This document shows positions 15,473 to 22,933 of a DNA stretch of 38,618 nt, piece by piece. The position numbers were made by a program, and so were the translations under genes. The number at the start of each line of letters is the position of its first letter. Position 1 is the stretch's first letter. The stretch comes from an uncultured Mycoplasmatota bacterium (GTDB taxonomy: Bacteria; Bacillota_I; Bacilli_A; RF39; UBA660). The notes under the pieces are model-generated. The model did no database searches. It was not told the origin of the DNA and saw nothing but the letters and a program-made list of their open reading frames with translations. The stretch lies in contig URHJ01000011.1 of assembly GCA_900547465.1 (NCBI GenBank), forward strand, positions 1 through 38,618, read 5' to 3'.

Positions 15473-16870
15473 ATGACTTTAGAAAAAATTAATGATGATC
15501 TAGTTGAATTTTTACCGTATGAAATAGATGATACGTATATAGAAAAATTATTCTGTGATATTACAAACTTAAAAATTAGAAGTAAATATTCTATTCCTTT
15601 TTATGAAAATATTAAAGATCAATATGAAATATTAGTTGATCAAAAAGGACCTGTTATCCTAAAAGAAATGGTTGAATACTATTATAATAAAAATAAGGAT
15701 TTATCAATTAATACAAGTATTTTGTTAAATTATTTCGGATATTATGCATCAGATTTAGATATGGAATTAAAAACACATGATGTTTCTAATTTTATAGATG
15801 ATTTTAAAATGCAAAGTAATTGTACAAATTATTTTTCATATGTTAAATATAGACTAGAAAGAATGCAGTTAAAAAGATTTACTGATCCAAATTATTTATA
15901 TTCTGAAGCTAGAGATTTATCTTATTTTGAGGAGTATCTTTCAAATATTATTGAATTTGATTTGGAAAGTAATGAAAAAACATATGAATATAGTATAGAT
16001 TTTGCAAGGAAAATAAGCAAAAAGAAAAATGATATTTTTAAAGAAGAAAGCAGAAGTTATGAAAATAAATTATATGAATTAAAAAAGATTTTTCTAGAAT
16101 TTAATAGTGATGATTACTCTTTTTCAGAAATGAAACAAATATATGGCTCTTTGTTTTCTATTGTAAGTAGGGACTTTATACCGTTTTTATGTTTGATAAG
16201 GGATGAGGGTTATTTAACTGATACAGAACAAGAACATTATGAAGGTGTTATAGACGTTTTTAAGAATATAAGAAAGAAATTAATTTCTAAAATAGGCACA
16301 ATTGATTATGATAATTATAAGGAAAAACTGAAAGAAATCGAAACAGAATATGGAATAAATTACAGTAAAGTTTGTATGTGTAAAAGATTATCACAAGACT
16401 TAGAAAAAAAGATAAGAACATATGGTAGAAGAGAGAATAAAATAAAACGTAATTTAAAAGTATTAAATATTATGAAAGGATTTATTTCAAGTGGTCAATC
16501 AATAGGAGCTTATTGTGAATCTAAAGGAATTGGTTTAAGTACGTTTTATCGCTATAGGAGTGAATTAGATCTAATGAAAGAAGTTGAATTAGGTAGTACT
16601 GTTGATTTTGTCATTTCTAAAAACAATGGTGGACATGTTTTAGATTTATTTCAAATCGTAGATGATACAATTGCTGAGATAAGTACTAAAAATGGTAGGA
16701 TTGATATGTTAGAATATTCACTTCAAAGTCAAGTTTCCTTAAAGGAAGTAGTAGATATAGCACATGGATTAAAAAGAGATAGTGAAGCAGAAATAATTGA
16801 TGCTTATATTAAGAAATATGAAGTTGATTTTGAACTATATATCATAAAGATGATTGCGTTGGTAAAATAA
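15473..16870 (+). CDS. Unknown protein with C-terminal helix-turn-helix-like segment
   Basis: 465 aa from the ATG at 15473 (SD GGGGGG seven nt upstream). Mostly charged helices with no membrane span. Residues about 341-363 (SIGAYCESKGIGLSTFYRY) read like a helix-turn-helix of the Hin/transposase-OrfA type, so nucleic-acid binding is plausible. Nothing else identifies it, and there is no recombinase catalytic domain. The frame stops at 16868 right after an A4 run; a well-formed coding tail continues in another frame (see the next entry), so the annotated C terminus may be false. Monocistronic, with its own promoter and the terminator at 17056. Confidence 0.6.
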   Translation: MTLEKINDDLVEFLPYEIDDTYIEKLFCDITNLKIRSKYSIPFYENIKDQYEILVDQKGPVILKEMVEYYYNKNKDLSINTSILLNYFGYYASDLDMELKTHDVSNFIDDFKMQSNCTNYFSYVKYRLERMQLKRFTDPNYLYSEARDLSYFEEYLSNIIEFDLESNEKTYEYSIDFARKISKKKNDIFKEESRSYENKLYELKKIFLEFNSDDYSFSEMKQIYGSLFSIVSRDFIPFLCLIRDEGYLTDTEQEHYEGVIDVFKNIRKKLISKIGTIDYDNYKEKLKEIETEYGINYSKVCMCKRLSQDLEKKIRTYGRRENKIKRNLKVLNIMKGFISSGQSIGAYCESKGIGLSTFYRYRSELDLMKEVELGSTVDFVISKNNGGHVLDLFQIVDDTIAEISTKNGRIDMLEYSLQSQVSLKEVVDIAHGLKRDSEAEIIDAYIKKYEVDFELYIIKMIALVK

Positions 16871-17043
16871 ATTGTAATGGTAGAGTATTTGGTGAAGATG
16901 AAGAGAAGCAATTAGAAAAATATTTAAAGAGAGAAAAGCTTCCCTCATTAGTTGGAGTAGTTATGCCTGTTATTTATAAAATATTAAATGATGAAGAATT
17001 ACCAAGCAGAAATTATCAAAGTAAAAAAAAGCTTATAAAGTAG
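16864..17043 (+). pseudogene. Out-of-frame coding tail after the 15473 gene
   Basis: An open stretch without a usable start codon. From about 16870 it reads INCNGRVFGEDEEKQLEKYL, then KREKLPSLVGVVMPVIYKIL and a lysine-rich end, with coding-like composition. One extra A in the GTAAAATAA run at 16863-16870 would join it smoothly to the upstream gene. It may be a mutated end of that gene, a sequencing slip, or a slippage product. Confidence 0.45.
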
Positions 17044-17055
17044 TGATCAAAAAGG

Positions 17056-17084
17056 ACTGAACAATCGTTCAGTTTTTCTTTTTT
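17056..17084 (+). terminator. Rho-independent terminator
   Basis: ACTGAAC / GTTCAGT with an AATC loop, followed by TTTTTCTTTTTT. The core TGAACAATCGTTCA also looks like a TetR-family operator, but the T tract favours a terminator. Confidence 0.8.
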
Positions 17085-17170
17085 GTTATTACTAGACAAG
17101 ATTATATTTTTGATGTTTAATTAATATAGAAGATAATATTATATTATTTTCTAGATAAAGGAGAAAAATA

Positions 17171-17776
17171 TTGAAAAATTATAAAAAAAATAACAAAATA
17201 AAGGATCCTATATTATATATTATAGTGAGGCCAATTATTACATTATTATTTAAGATAGTATTTCATCCTAAAATAATTGGTAGAGAAAATATACCTAGAA
17301 ATGGTTCTATTGTATTAGGTGGAAATCATACTAATAATTTGGATTGTTTATTACTTATTGCAGCAATAAATAGAAAAATTCACTTTTTAGCTAAAGATTC
17401 TTTGACTAAAGGATTTTTTGGATTTATTTTTAAAGGTATGGGAATTATTCCTGTTAATAGAAAGATTCATGATGGTAGTGCCTTAGATATGGCTAAGATG
17501 GTTTTATGTAGTGGTAAGACTATTGGTATTTTTCCTGAAGGAACAATTAATAGAGGAGATGGAATTATTCTTCCATTTAAAATAGGATGTGTAAAAATGG
17601 CTTATGATACTAGATCACAAATAGTACCATTTGTAATAAAGGGAAAATATAATATTTTTGGAAAATCTGTTTCAATTAAATTTTTAGAGCCGTTTACTCC
17701 TAGTGATGATAATCTTGATTATGAAAATAATAAATTTATGGATTTGATTAAAAATGAATTGAAAAAGGAGATGTAG
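17171..17776 (+). CDS. 1-acyl-glycerol-3-phosphate acyltransferase-like protein (PlsC family)
   Basis: 201 aa from a TTG start with SD AAAGGAGA six nt upstream. NHTNNLD at 52-58 is the catalytic NHx4D motif and FPEGT at 121-125 the substrate motif; a hydrophobic helix lies at about 14-32. PlsC enzymes make phosphatidic acid at the membrane. It is the first gene of a three-gene lipid operon. The upstream region (17085-17170) has several AT-rich -10-like hexamers, for example GATAAT at 17132 with TTGATG at 17110, none decisive. Confidence 0.85.
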   Translation: MKNYKKNNKIKDPILYIIVRPIITLLFKIVFHPKIIGRENIPRNGSIVLGGNHTNNLDCLLLIAAINRKIHFLAKDSLTKGFFGFIFKGMGIIPVNRKIHDGSALDMAKMVLCSGKTIGIFPEGTINRGDGIILPFKIGCVKMAYDTRSQIVPFVIKGKYNIFGKSVSIKFLEPFTPSDDNLDYENNKFMDLIKNELKKEM

Positions 17777-17777
17777 A

Positions 17778-19559
17778 ATGAGAATTTTAGATATGAGTTT
17801 CTTTAGGTTTATTGGAATTAAGAAAAGACCTAAGGCTAGATGGAGTAAATTCTATAAAAAAGAAGATATGACAATAGATATACCGAATATGTCTATATAT
17901 GAATTTTTAAAAATAGAAATGCCAAATTATAGAAAGAAAACTGCGATTTCTTACTTTGATACAAAAATAACTTATGAAGAGTTATTTGAAAAAATAGATA
18001 AAACCGCTAATGCATTTCATAATTGTGGTATAAGAAAAGGAGATATTGTTACTGTTTTATCAGCTAATATACCTGAAGCTATATACTCTATATATGCTTT
18101 AAATAAGATAGGAGCAGTAGCTAATGTAGTTCATCCTTTATCTAGTGAAAATGAAATAAAGGAAGCATTACAAAGATACTCTTCAGTTATTTTAGTCGCT
18201 ATGGATATTACATATAAAAAGATAAAAAATATTATAAAGGATACGGAAGTTTATAAAACCATAATTATATCTGCTAAGGATTCTATGGGACCAATTATGA
18301 AAATAGGATATATGCTTACTCAAGGATTTAAGACTGAAAAACCTAGAAATTCTAGTATGTATATTACTTGGAAAGAGTTTATAAAAAATACAGATCAAGA
18401 AGCTAGATATGATTGTAGTCAAAAAAAAGATACTCCGGCTATTATCTTACATAGTGGTGGGACTAGTGGAAAGCCTAAGGGAATAGTTTTATCAAATGGA
18501 AACTTTATAGCCGCTACTATACAATCAAGGAAAGCTTTACCTGATTTATGTAAAAATGATACTATTTTAGCTATTATGCCAATATTTCATGGGTTTGGAC
18601 TTTCTGTTAGTATTACTGATGCATTTTTTTGTGGAGCGAAGGTTGTTTTAGTCCCTACATTTAAAGCAAGTGAGTTTGATAAACTTCTTACAAAATATAA
18701 ACCTACAGTATTAGTTGGAGTACCAACTCTTTTTGAAGCATTAACTACTAATGAAAGAATGAGAAATGTTAGTCTTGCTCAATTAAAATATGTTATAGCT
18801 GGTGGAGATACTCTTAATAAAAATAGAGTTATGAAAATTAATGACTTTTTACATGAACATGGAGCAAAAACTAATTTAACACAAGGATATGGAATGACAG
18901 AAGCAGTTGCGGCGGTATGTTTTGATATAAAAACAGCTACTAGACCAGGTTCTGTTGGAATACCATGGCCAGGTACTTATGTTAAAATAGTTGATGTTGC
19001 AACAGGAGAAGAATTAGGTTCAGGAAAAGATGGAGAAATATGTATATGTGGACCAACTGTGATGTTAGGTTATTATAATAATGAAAAAGAAACAAATGAG
19101 GCTTTACGTATTCATAGCGATGGCAATATCTGGTTGCATAGTGGAGACATTGGTATGATGGATAGTGATGGTTATGTTTATTATAAGCAACGTTTAAAAA
19201 GAATGATTGTTACATCAGGATATAATGTTTATCCATCACAAATAGAAGAAGTGTTAGAAAAACACCCAGCAGTTGTTGATAGTAGTGTTGTAGGTATTCC
19301 TCACCCATATAAAGTAGAAGTAGCAAAAGCTTTTATTGCTTTGAAAAAGGGATACAAAGATACCCTAAAATTAAGAGAAGAACTTATTGAGTTATGTAAG
19401 AAAAATTTAGCTACATATTCTATACCAAAAGAATTTGAATTTAGAAAGAGTTTACCAAAAACAATGCTTGGAAAGGTTGATTTTAGAAAGTTACAACAAG
19501 AAAATATAGAAAAGAGGGCAAAGATTGAAAAAGAAAAGCAAGAACAAGAACGTAAATAA
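17778..19559 (+). CDS. Acyl-CoA/acyl-ACP synthetase (AMP-forming ligase)
   Basis: 593 aa of the ANL superfamily, which activates a carboxylic acid as acyl-AMP and transfers it to a thiol. The phosphate loop HSGGTSGKPKG is at 225-235, YGMTE at 371-375, the adenosine-binding HSGDIG at about 454-459 and the hinge KRMIVTSGYNVYP at 474-486; the C-terminal lysine lies in PKTMLGK. A basic N-terminal extension of about 45 residues precedes the domain. Flanked on both sides by PlsC-type genes, it most likely activates fatty acids for phospholipid synthesis or recycling; long-chain specificity is inferred. It starts two nt after the first acyltransferase gene. Confidence 0.85.
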   Translation: MRILDMSFFRFIGIKKRPKARWSKFYKKEDMTIDIPNMSIYEFLKIEMPNYRKKTAISYFDTKITYEELFEKIDKTANAFHNCGIRKGDIVTVLSANIPEAIYSIYALNKIGAVANVVHPLSSENEIKEALQRYSSVILVAMDITYKKIKNIIKDTEVYKTIIISAKDSMGPIMKIGYMLTQGFKTEKPRNSSMYITWKEFIKNTDQEARYDCSQKKDTPAIILHSGGTSGKPKGIVLSNGNFIAATIQSRKALPDLCKNDTILAIMPIFHGFGLSVSITDAFFCGAKVVLVPTFKASEFDKLLTKYKPTVLVGVPTLFEALTTNERMRNVSLAQLKYVIAGGDTLNKNRVMKINDFLHEHGAKTNLTQGYGMTEAVAAVCFDIKTATRPGSVGIPWPGTYVKIVDVATGEELGSGKDGEICICGPTVMLGYYNNEKETNEALRIHSDGNIWLHSGDIGMMDSDGYVYYKQRLKRMIVTSGYNVYPSQIEEVLEKHPAVVDSSVVGIPHPYKVEVAKAFIALKKGYKDTLKLREELIELCKKNLATYSIPKEFEFRKSLPKTMLGKVDFRKLQQENIEKRAKIEKEKQEQERK

Positions 19560-20196
19560 TGTACATAGCTGGGGATATAGAATGTTAAAACCAATATTAG
19601 GTCCGATTTTTAAATTCTATTATAATCCTAAAATTATTAATAAAGAGGAAATACCAAAAGATGGACCAATATTAATTGTTGGTAATCATAAACATATAAT
19701 GGATCAATCGTCTGTTATAATTTCTACTAAAAGAGTAGTTCATTTTATGGCTAAAGATGAATATTTTAAGGGTAAGTTCTCTTGGTTTTTCAAAATAACA
19801 GGTTGTATTTCAGTTGATAGAGAGGCTCATGATGGGACTGCTAAAAACAAAGCAATTGAAATATTAAAAAATGGTGGAGCAGTAGGATTGTTTCCTGAAG
19901 GGACTAGGATAAAAACAAAGAATAAGTTATTATTAGATTTTAAATATGGGACGGTTTCAATGGCTCAAAAAACTCATGCAAAAATTATTCCATATGCAGT
20001 TGTTGGTGATTATAAGTTTAGAAGTAAAAATCTTATGATTAGATTTGGAGAAGCATTTGAAGTTTTAGATGATGAGGATTTAGATGCTGCTAATAAAAGT
20101 TTACATAAAAAGATAGAAGAGTTATTGCTTGAAAGTCTCAAAGAGACTAATAGAACAGTAGAAGAAGAAAAAAATAGTCATATGAATCGAAGTTAA
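19525..20196 (+). CDS. Second PlsC-family acyltransferase
   Basis: 223 aa from a TTG at 19525 that overlaps the ligase gene by 35 nt; GAGGG lies six nt before it. An ATG at 19582 with GGGG upstream is the alternative. The TTG start gives an N terminus aligned with the first acyltransferase of the operon (RMLKPILGPIFKFYYNPKII against IVRPIITLLFKIVFHPKII). NHKHIMD at 54-60 and FPEGT at 123-127 are intact. The two paralogues could acylate different positions or lipids. Confidence 0.85.
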   Translation: MKKKSKNKNVNNVHSWGYRMLKPILGPIFKFYYNPKIINKEEIPKDGPILIVGNHKHIMDQSSVIISTKRVVHFMAKDEYFKGKFSWFFKITGCISVDREAHDGTAKNKAIEILKNGGAVGLFPEGTRIKTKNKLLLDFKYGTVSMAQKTHAKIIPYAVVGDYKFRSKNLMIRFGEAFEVLDDEDLDAANKSLHKKIEELLLESLKETNRTVEEEKNSHMNRS

Positions 20197-20200
20197 AAGT

Positions 20201-20232
20201 AAGAAAGAATTTAAATAATTTTTTTCTTTTTT
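20201..20232 (+). terminator. Candidate terminator of the lipid operon
   Basis: AAGAAAGAA (20201-20209) can pair, with one G-U, with TTTTTTCTT (20220-20228), followed by Ts. The stem is all A-U except one G-C pair. Confidence 0.45.
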
Positions 20233-20246
20233 AGTTAAATAAATTC

Positions 20247-20280
20247 AGCTCAAACTAGCTCAAATTAAATTCGAATTTGA
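20247..20280 (+). repeat. Direct and inverted repeats upstream of the infC promoter
   Basis: AGCTCAAA occurs twice (20247-20254, 20257-20264), exactly 10 bp apart. TCAAATT (20260-20266) and AATTTGA (20274-20280) form an inverted repeat around a palindrome AAATTCGAATTT (20267-20278). The block ends 9 bp before the -35 box. Confidence 0.6.
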
Positions 20281-20289
20281 AAAAAAGTG

Positions 20290-20318
20290 TTGACAAACAA
20301 AAGAAATAAGCATATAAT
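20290..20318 (+). promoter_or_regulatory. Consensus promoter of infC-rpmI-rplT
   Basis: TTGACA at 20290-20295, a 17-nt spacer and TATAAT at 20313-20318. Confidence 0.9.
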
Positions 20319-20324
20319 TATAAC

Positions 20325-20446
20325 AGTCAAGAAAAAGGAAAGAGATTTATATCCACCTGATTGCTTATGGTAATAGGTAAAGAGCCGAAGTTATATTAAT
20401 TATAATTATTAGGTTAAGTGGGTATAAATTTATGCCCACTTTTCTT
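20325..20446 (+). promoter_or_regulatory. L20-type ribosomal protein leader with attenuator
   Basis: The leader before infC folds with a long-range helix, ACCTGAT (20355-20361) with ATTAGGT (20408-20414). A strong hairpin follows (20416-20441, AAGTGGGTATAAA with TTTATGCCCACTT) and ends in TTTCTT just before infC. In Firmicutes this operon is controlled by L20 binding such a leader and causing premature termination. Structure and position fit; the family assignment is from memory of the layout. Confidence 0.7.
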
Positions 20447-20466
20447 AGTTTATGGAGGTGTTAGTT

Positions 20467-20997
20467 ATCGCAAAGGATAAAGATAGCATGATGATTAACG
20501 AACAGATTAGAGCTCGTGAAGTTTTAGTAATAGGACCTAATGGGGAGCAAGTTGGAGTTAAGAAAATAGAAGATGCTCGTACTTTAGCATCTTATGCGTC
20601 ACTTGACTTGGTTTTAATTAGTCCAAATGCTAATCCACCTGTTTGTAAAGTAATGGACTATAATAAGTTCCGTTATGAAAAGAAAAAGAAAGCAAAAGAA
20701 GCTTTGAAAAAACAAAAGGCTAATATGTCTGAGTTAAAAGAATATCGCTTATCTCCTGTTATTGATATTGGAGATTTTGAAACAAAGCTTAGAAATGCTA
20801 CTAAGTATTTACAAAAAGGTGACAGAGTAAAACTTACAATTCGTTTTAAAGGTCGTCAAATGGCTCATACGGAATTAGGAAAAGAGGTTCTTTTACGTTT
20901 TTCTGATAGAGTAAAAGATTTTGCTGATGTACAAGATAAGCCAAAACTTGATGGTAGAATAATGACTATGTTATTAGTACCTAAGAAAGAGAAATAG
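20467..20997 (+). CDS. infC: Translation initiation factor IF-3, probable AUC start
   Basis: About 176 aa. An ATG at 20452 is in frame, but GGAGGTG (20454-20460) lies downstream of it and is six nt before an ATC at 20467. IF-3 genes classically use rare starts such as AUU, so ATC is chosen; the protein then begins (M)AKDKDSMMINEQIRAREV, as other IF-3s do. The N-domain, the linker rich in Lys and Ala (YEKKKKAKEALKKQK) and the C-domain with RLSPVIDIGDFETKLRNA and TIRFKGRQMAH are all present. IF-3 checks initiator tRNA and start codon on the 30S subunit. Confidence 0.9.
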   Translation: MAKDKDSMMINEQIRAREVLVIGPNGEQVGVKKIEDARTLASYASLDLVLISPNANPPVCKVMDYNKFRYEKKKKAKEALKKQKANMSELKEYRLSPVIDIGDFETKLRNATKYLQKGDRVKLTIRFKGRQMAHTELGKEVLLRFSDRVKDFADVQDKPKLDGRIMTMLLVPKKEK

Positions 20998-21010
20998 AGG
21001 AGGAATTAAG

Positions 21011-21199
21011 ATGCCAAAGATTAAATCACATAAAGGTTGTCAAAAAGTTTTTAAAACTAATAAAAATAAAGTTACAAAAATAGGTAAACCAGGAAGTAGA
21101 CATAATACTGGTTCTAAATCAACTAATTTCAATAGAAGTTGTAGAAAAGGATCTCAATTATCAAAAGCAGATCAAAACAGATTAAAGAATGTTCTTTAA
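21011..21199 (+). CDS. rpmI: 50S ribosomal protein L35
   Basis: 62 aa, very basic. MPKIKSHKGCQKVFK and the central RHNTGSKS pattern are those of L35, and the length is normal. SD GAGGAGGAA lies before the ATG. It is the second gene of the IF3-L35-L20 operon. Confidence 0.95.
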   Translation: MPKIKSHKGCQKVFKTNKNKVTKIGKPGSRHNTGSKSTNFNRSCRKGSQLSKADQNRLKNVL

Positions 21200-21225
21200 T
21201 CTAGTTATAGAAGGAGGAGAAGAAA

Positions 21226-21819
21226 ATGGCAAGAGTAAAGAATGGAGCAGTTACAAAAGCTCGTCATAAAAAAGTATTAAAACAAGCTAAAGGTTATTTT
21301 GGTAGTAAACATAGATTATATAAAACAGCAAAAGAACAATTAATGCATTCTGGTCAATATGCATATAGAGATAGAAAGCAAAGAAAGAGAGACTTCAGAA
21401 AGTTATGGATTACAAGAATCAATGCTGCATGTCGTCAAAATGATATTAGTTATTCAAGATTTATTGAAGGTTTAACTAAAGCAGGTGTTGAAATTAACCG
21501 TAAAATGTTATCTGAAGTAGCTATTAATGATCCAAAGGCATTTACTGAACTTGTTAAGGTTGCTCGTGATGGTAAAGCTGGAAAGATTAAAGCTAATGAA
21601 GTAAAGAGTACTTCTGAAGTAACAGTTGCAGGTGCTGCAAAGGCTACTAAAAAAGAAGCAACAAAGAAAGAAGAAAAGAAAGCTACTACTAAAAAGGTAG
21701 AAAAGAGTGAAGATTTATCTAAATTAACTTTAGCTGATTTAAAGGCAAAAGCTAAGGAAGCTGGAGTTAAGGGATATTCAACAATGAAGAAAGCTGATTT
21801 ATTAGAAGCTTTAAAATAA
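21226..21819 (+). CDS. rplT: 50S ribosomal protein L20 with C-terminal Rho_N/SAP-like extension
   Basis: 197 aa, against about 118 for ordinary L20. Residues 1-116 are a normal L20 (MARVKNGAVTKARHKK, QAKGYFGSKHR, LWITRINAACR), which binds 23S rRNA in early assembly and represses its own operon through the leader. Residues 117-161 are a Lys/Ala/Glu/Thr linker. Residues 162-197 (LTLADLKAKAKEAGVKGYST, then MKKADLLEALK) form a short helix-extended-helix domain of the Rho_N/SAP/HeH type, usually nucleic-acid binding. The same domain ends the S2 protein encoded next. SD GAAGGAGGAG. Confidence 0.95.
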   Translation: MARVKNGAVTKARHKKVLKQAKGYFGSKHRLYKTAKEQLMHSGQYAYRDRKQRKRDFRKLWITRINAACRQNDISYSRFIEGLTKAGVEINRKMLSEVAINDPKAFTELVKVARDGKAGKIKANEVKSTSEVTVAGAAKATKKEATKKEEKKATTKKVEKSEDLSKLTLADLKAKAKEAGVKGYSTMKKADLLEALK

Positions 21820-21838
21820 ACATATTAGTGAATTTATT

Positions 21839-21864
21839 AACCTAGTGCTTAATTTTAAGTGGTT
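21839..21864 (+). promoter_or_regulatory. Possible structured rpsB leader
   Basis: AACC...CTTAA / TTAAG...GGTT can form a bulged hairpin without a following T tract. No clear promoter was seen in 21820-21906. It may be an autoregulatory site for S2 or chance in AT-rich sequence. Confidence 0.3.
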
Positions 21865-21906
21865 AGTATTAGAAACTGATAGAAGATAAACGAAAAGGAG
21901 AAAATT

Positions 21907-22869
21907 ATGACAGTAATATCAATGAATTATTTATTAGAAGCTGGTGTTCATTTTGGACATCAAAAAAGAAGATGGAATCCAAAGATGAAGGAGTACATCT
22001 ATACAACTCGTGATGATATTTATATTATCGATTTAGCAAAAACAGTAAAAAAATTAGAGGAAGCTTATGGTGCCTTAAAGACTATTGCTGAAGCTGGTGG
22101 AAAGGTTCTATATGTAGGAACTAAGAAACAAGCTCAAGAGGCAGTAGAAGAAGCTGCAGTTCGTACTAACATGTATTTCATGAACGAAAGATGGTTAGGT
22201 GGAACTTTAACTAACTTCAAGACTATTCGTAGTAGAATCAAGAGATTAGATGATATTGAAAAAATGGAAGCTGATGGTACATTTGATTTATTACCTAAGA
22301 AAGAAGTTATTAAAATTAAAAAAGAATACGAAAAACTTAATAAAAACTTGAGAGGTATTCGTGAAATGAAGAAAGCTCCTCAAGCTATGGTTATTGTAGA
22401 TCCTCGTAAAGAAGAAAATGCAATTAAGGAAGCTCGTATATTAGGAATACCTGTATTTGGTATTGTTGATACTAATTGTGATCCAGATTTAGTGGATTAT
22501 GTAATTCCTGGTAATGATGATGCAGTTCGTGCTGTAAAATTATTAATTGGAGCATTAACTAATGCAGTAGCAGAAGTTAATGGTAATGAAGTTATTGATT
22601 ATGTATCTGAAGATGGAAATAAGAAACCAGCAAGAAAAGATAATAGAGGAAATAAGAATAATAGCTTTAAAGAAAATAGAAGACAAGAGAAAAAAGAAGT
22701 TGTAGAAGAAAAGAAGGCACCTATTGTTGAAGAAAAAGAAGAAGTTAGTGAATCAGAAGACTTATCTAGCCTAACTTTAGCTGATTTAAAAGCAAAAGCA
22801 AAGGAAGCTGGAGTTAAAGGATATTCTACAATGAAAAAAGCTGAATTAGTTGAAGCATTGAGCAAGTAA
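21907..22869 (+). CDS. rpsB: 30S ribosomal protein S2 with C-terminal Rho_N/SAP-like extension
   Basis: 320 aa; S2 is usually 230-260. Residues 1-235 are canonical (LLEAGVHFGHQKRRWNPKM, NERWLGGTLTNFKTI, PQAMVIVDPRKEENAI, GIPVFGIVDTNCDPD). Residues 236-283 are a charged linker rich in Lys, Glu, Asn and Arg. Residues 284-320 repeat the L20 tail almost exactly (EDLSSLTLADLKAKAKEAG, then VKGYSTMKKAELVEAL). SD AAAAGGAGA. A terminator follows, so tsf may receive only part of the transcription. Confidence 0.95.
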   Translation: MTVISMNYLLEAGVHFGHQKRRWNPKMKEYIYTTRDDIYIIDLAKTVKKLEEAYGALKTIAEAGGKVLYVGTKKQAQEAVEEAAVRTNMYFMNERWLGGTLTNFKTIRSRIKRLDDIEKMEADGTFDLLPKKEVIKIKKEYEKLNKNLRGIREMKKAPQAMVIVDPRKEENAIKEARILGIPVFGIVDTNCDPDLVDYVIPGNDDAVRAVKLLIGALTNAVAEVNGNEVIDYVSEDGNKKPARKDNRGNKNNSFKENRRQEKKEVVEEKKAPIVEEKEEVSESEDLSSLTLADLKAKAKEAGVKGYSTMKKAELVEALSK

Positions 22870-22876
22870 TAAAAGG

Positions 22877-22902
22877 AAGGGTGGAGGGCTTCACCTTTTT
22901 TT
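22877..22902 (+). terminator. Terminator/attenuator between rpsB and tsf
   Basis: AAGGGTGGA (22877-22885) pairs, with two G-U pairs, with TTCACCTTT (22890-22898) over a GGGC loop, followed by Ts. Confidence 0.75.
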
Positions 22903-22933
22903 GTTAAAAAAATAATAATTAGGAGGAAATAAA

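Noticed and set aside
16493..16565. Transposase or recombinase call for the 15473 gene
   Set aside because: Only the HTH-like segment resembles transposase proteins; there is no DDE or serine-recombinase core and no flanking inverted repeats.
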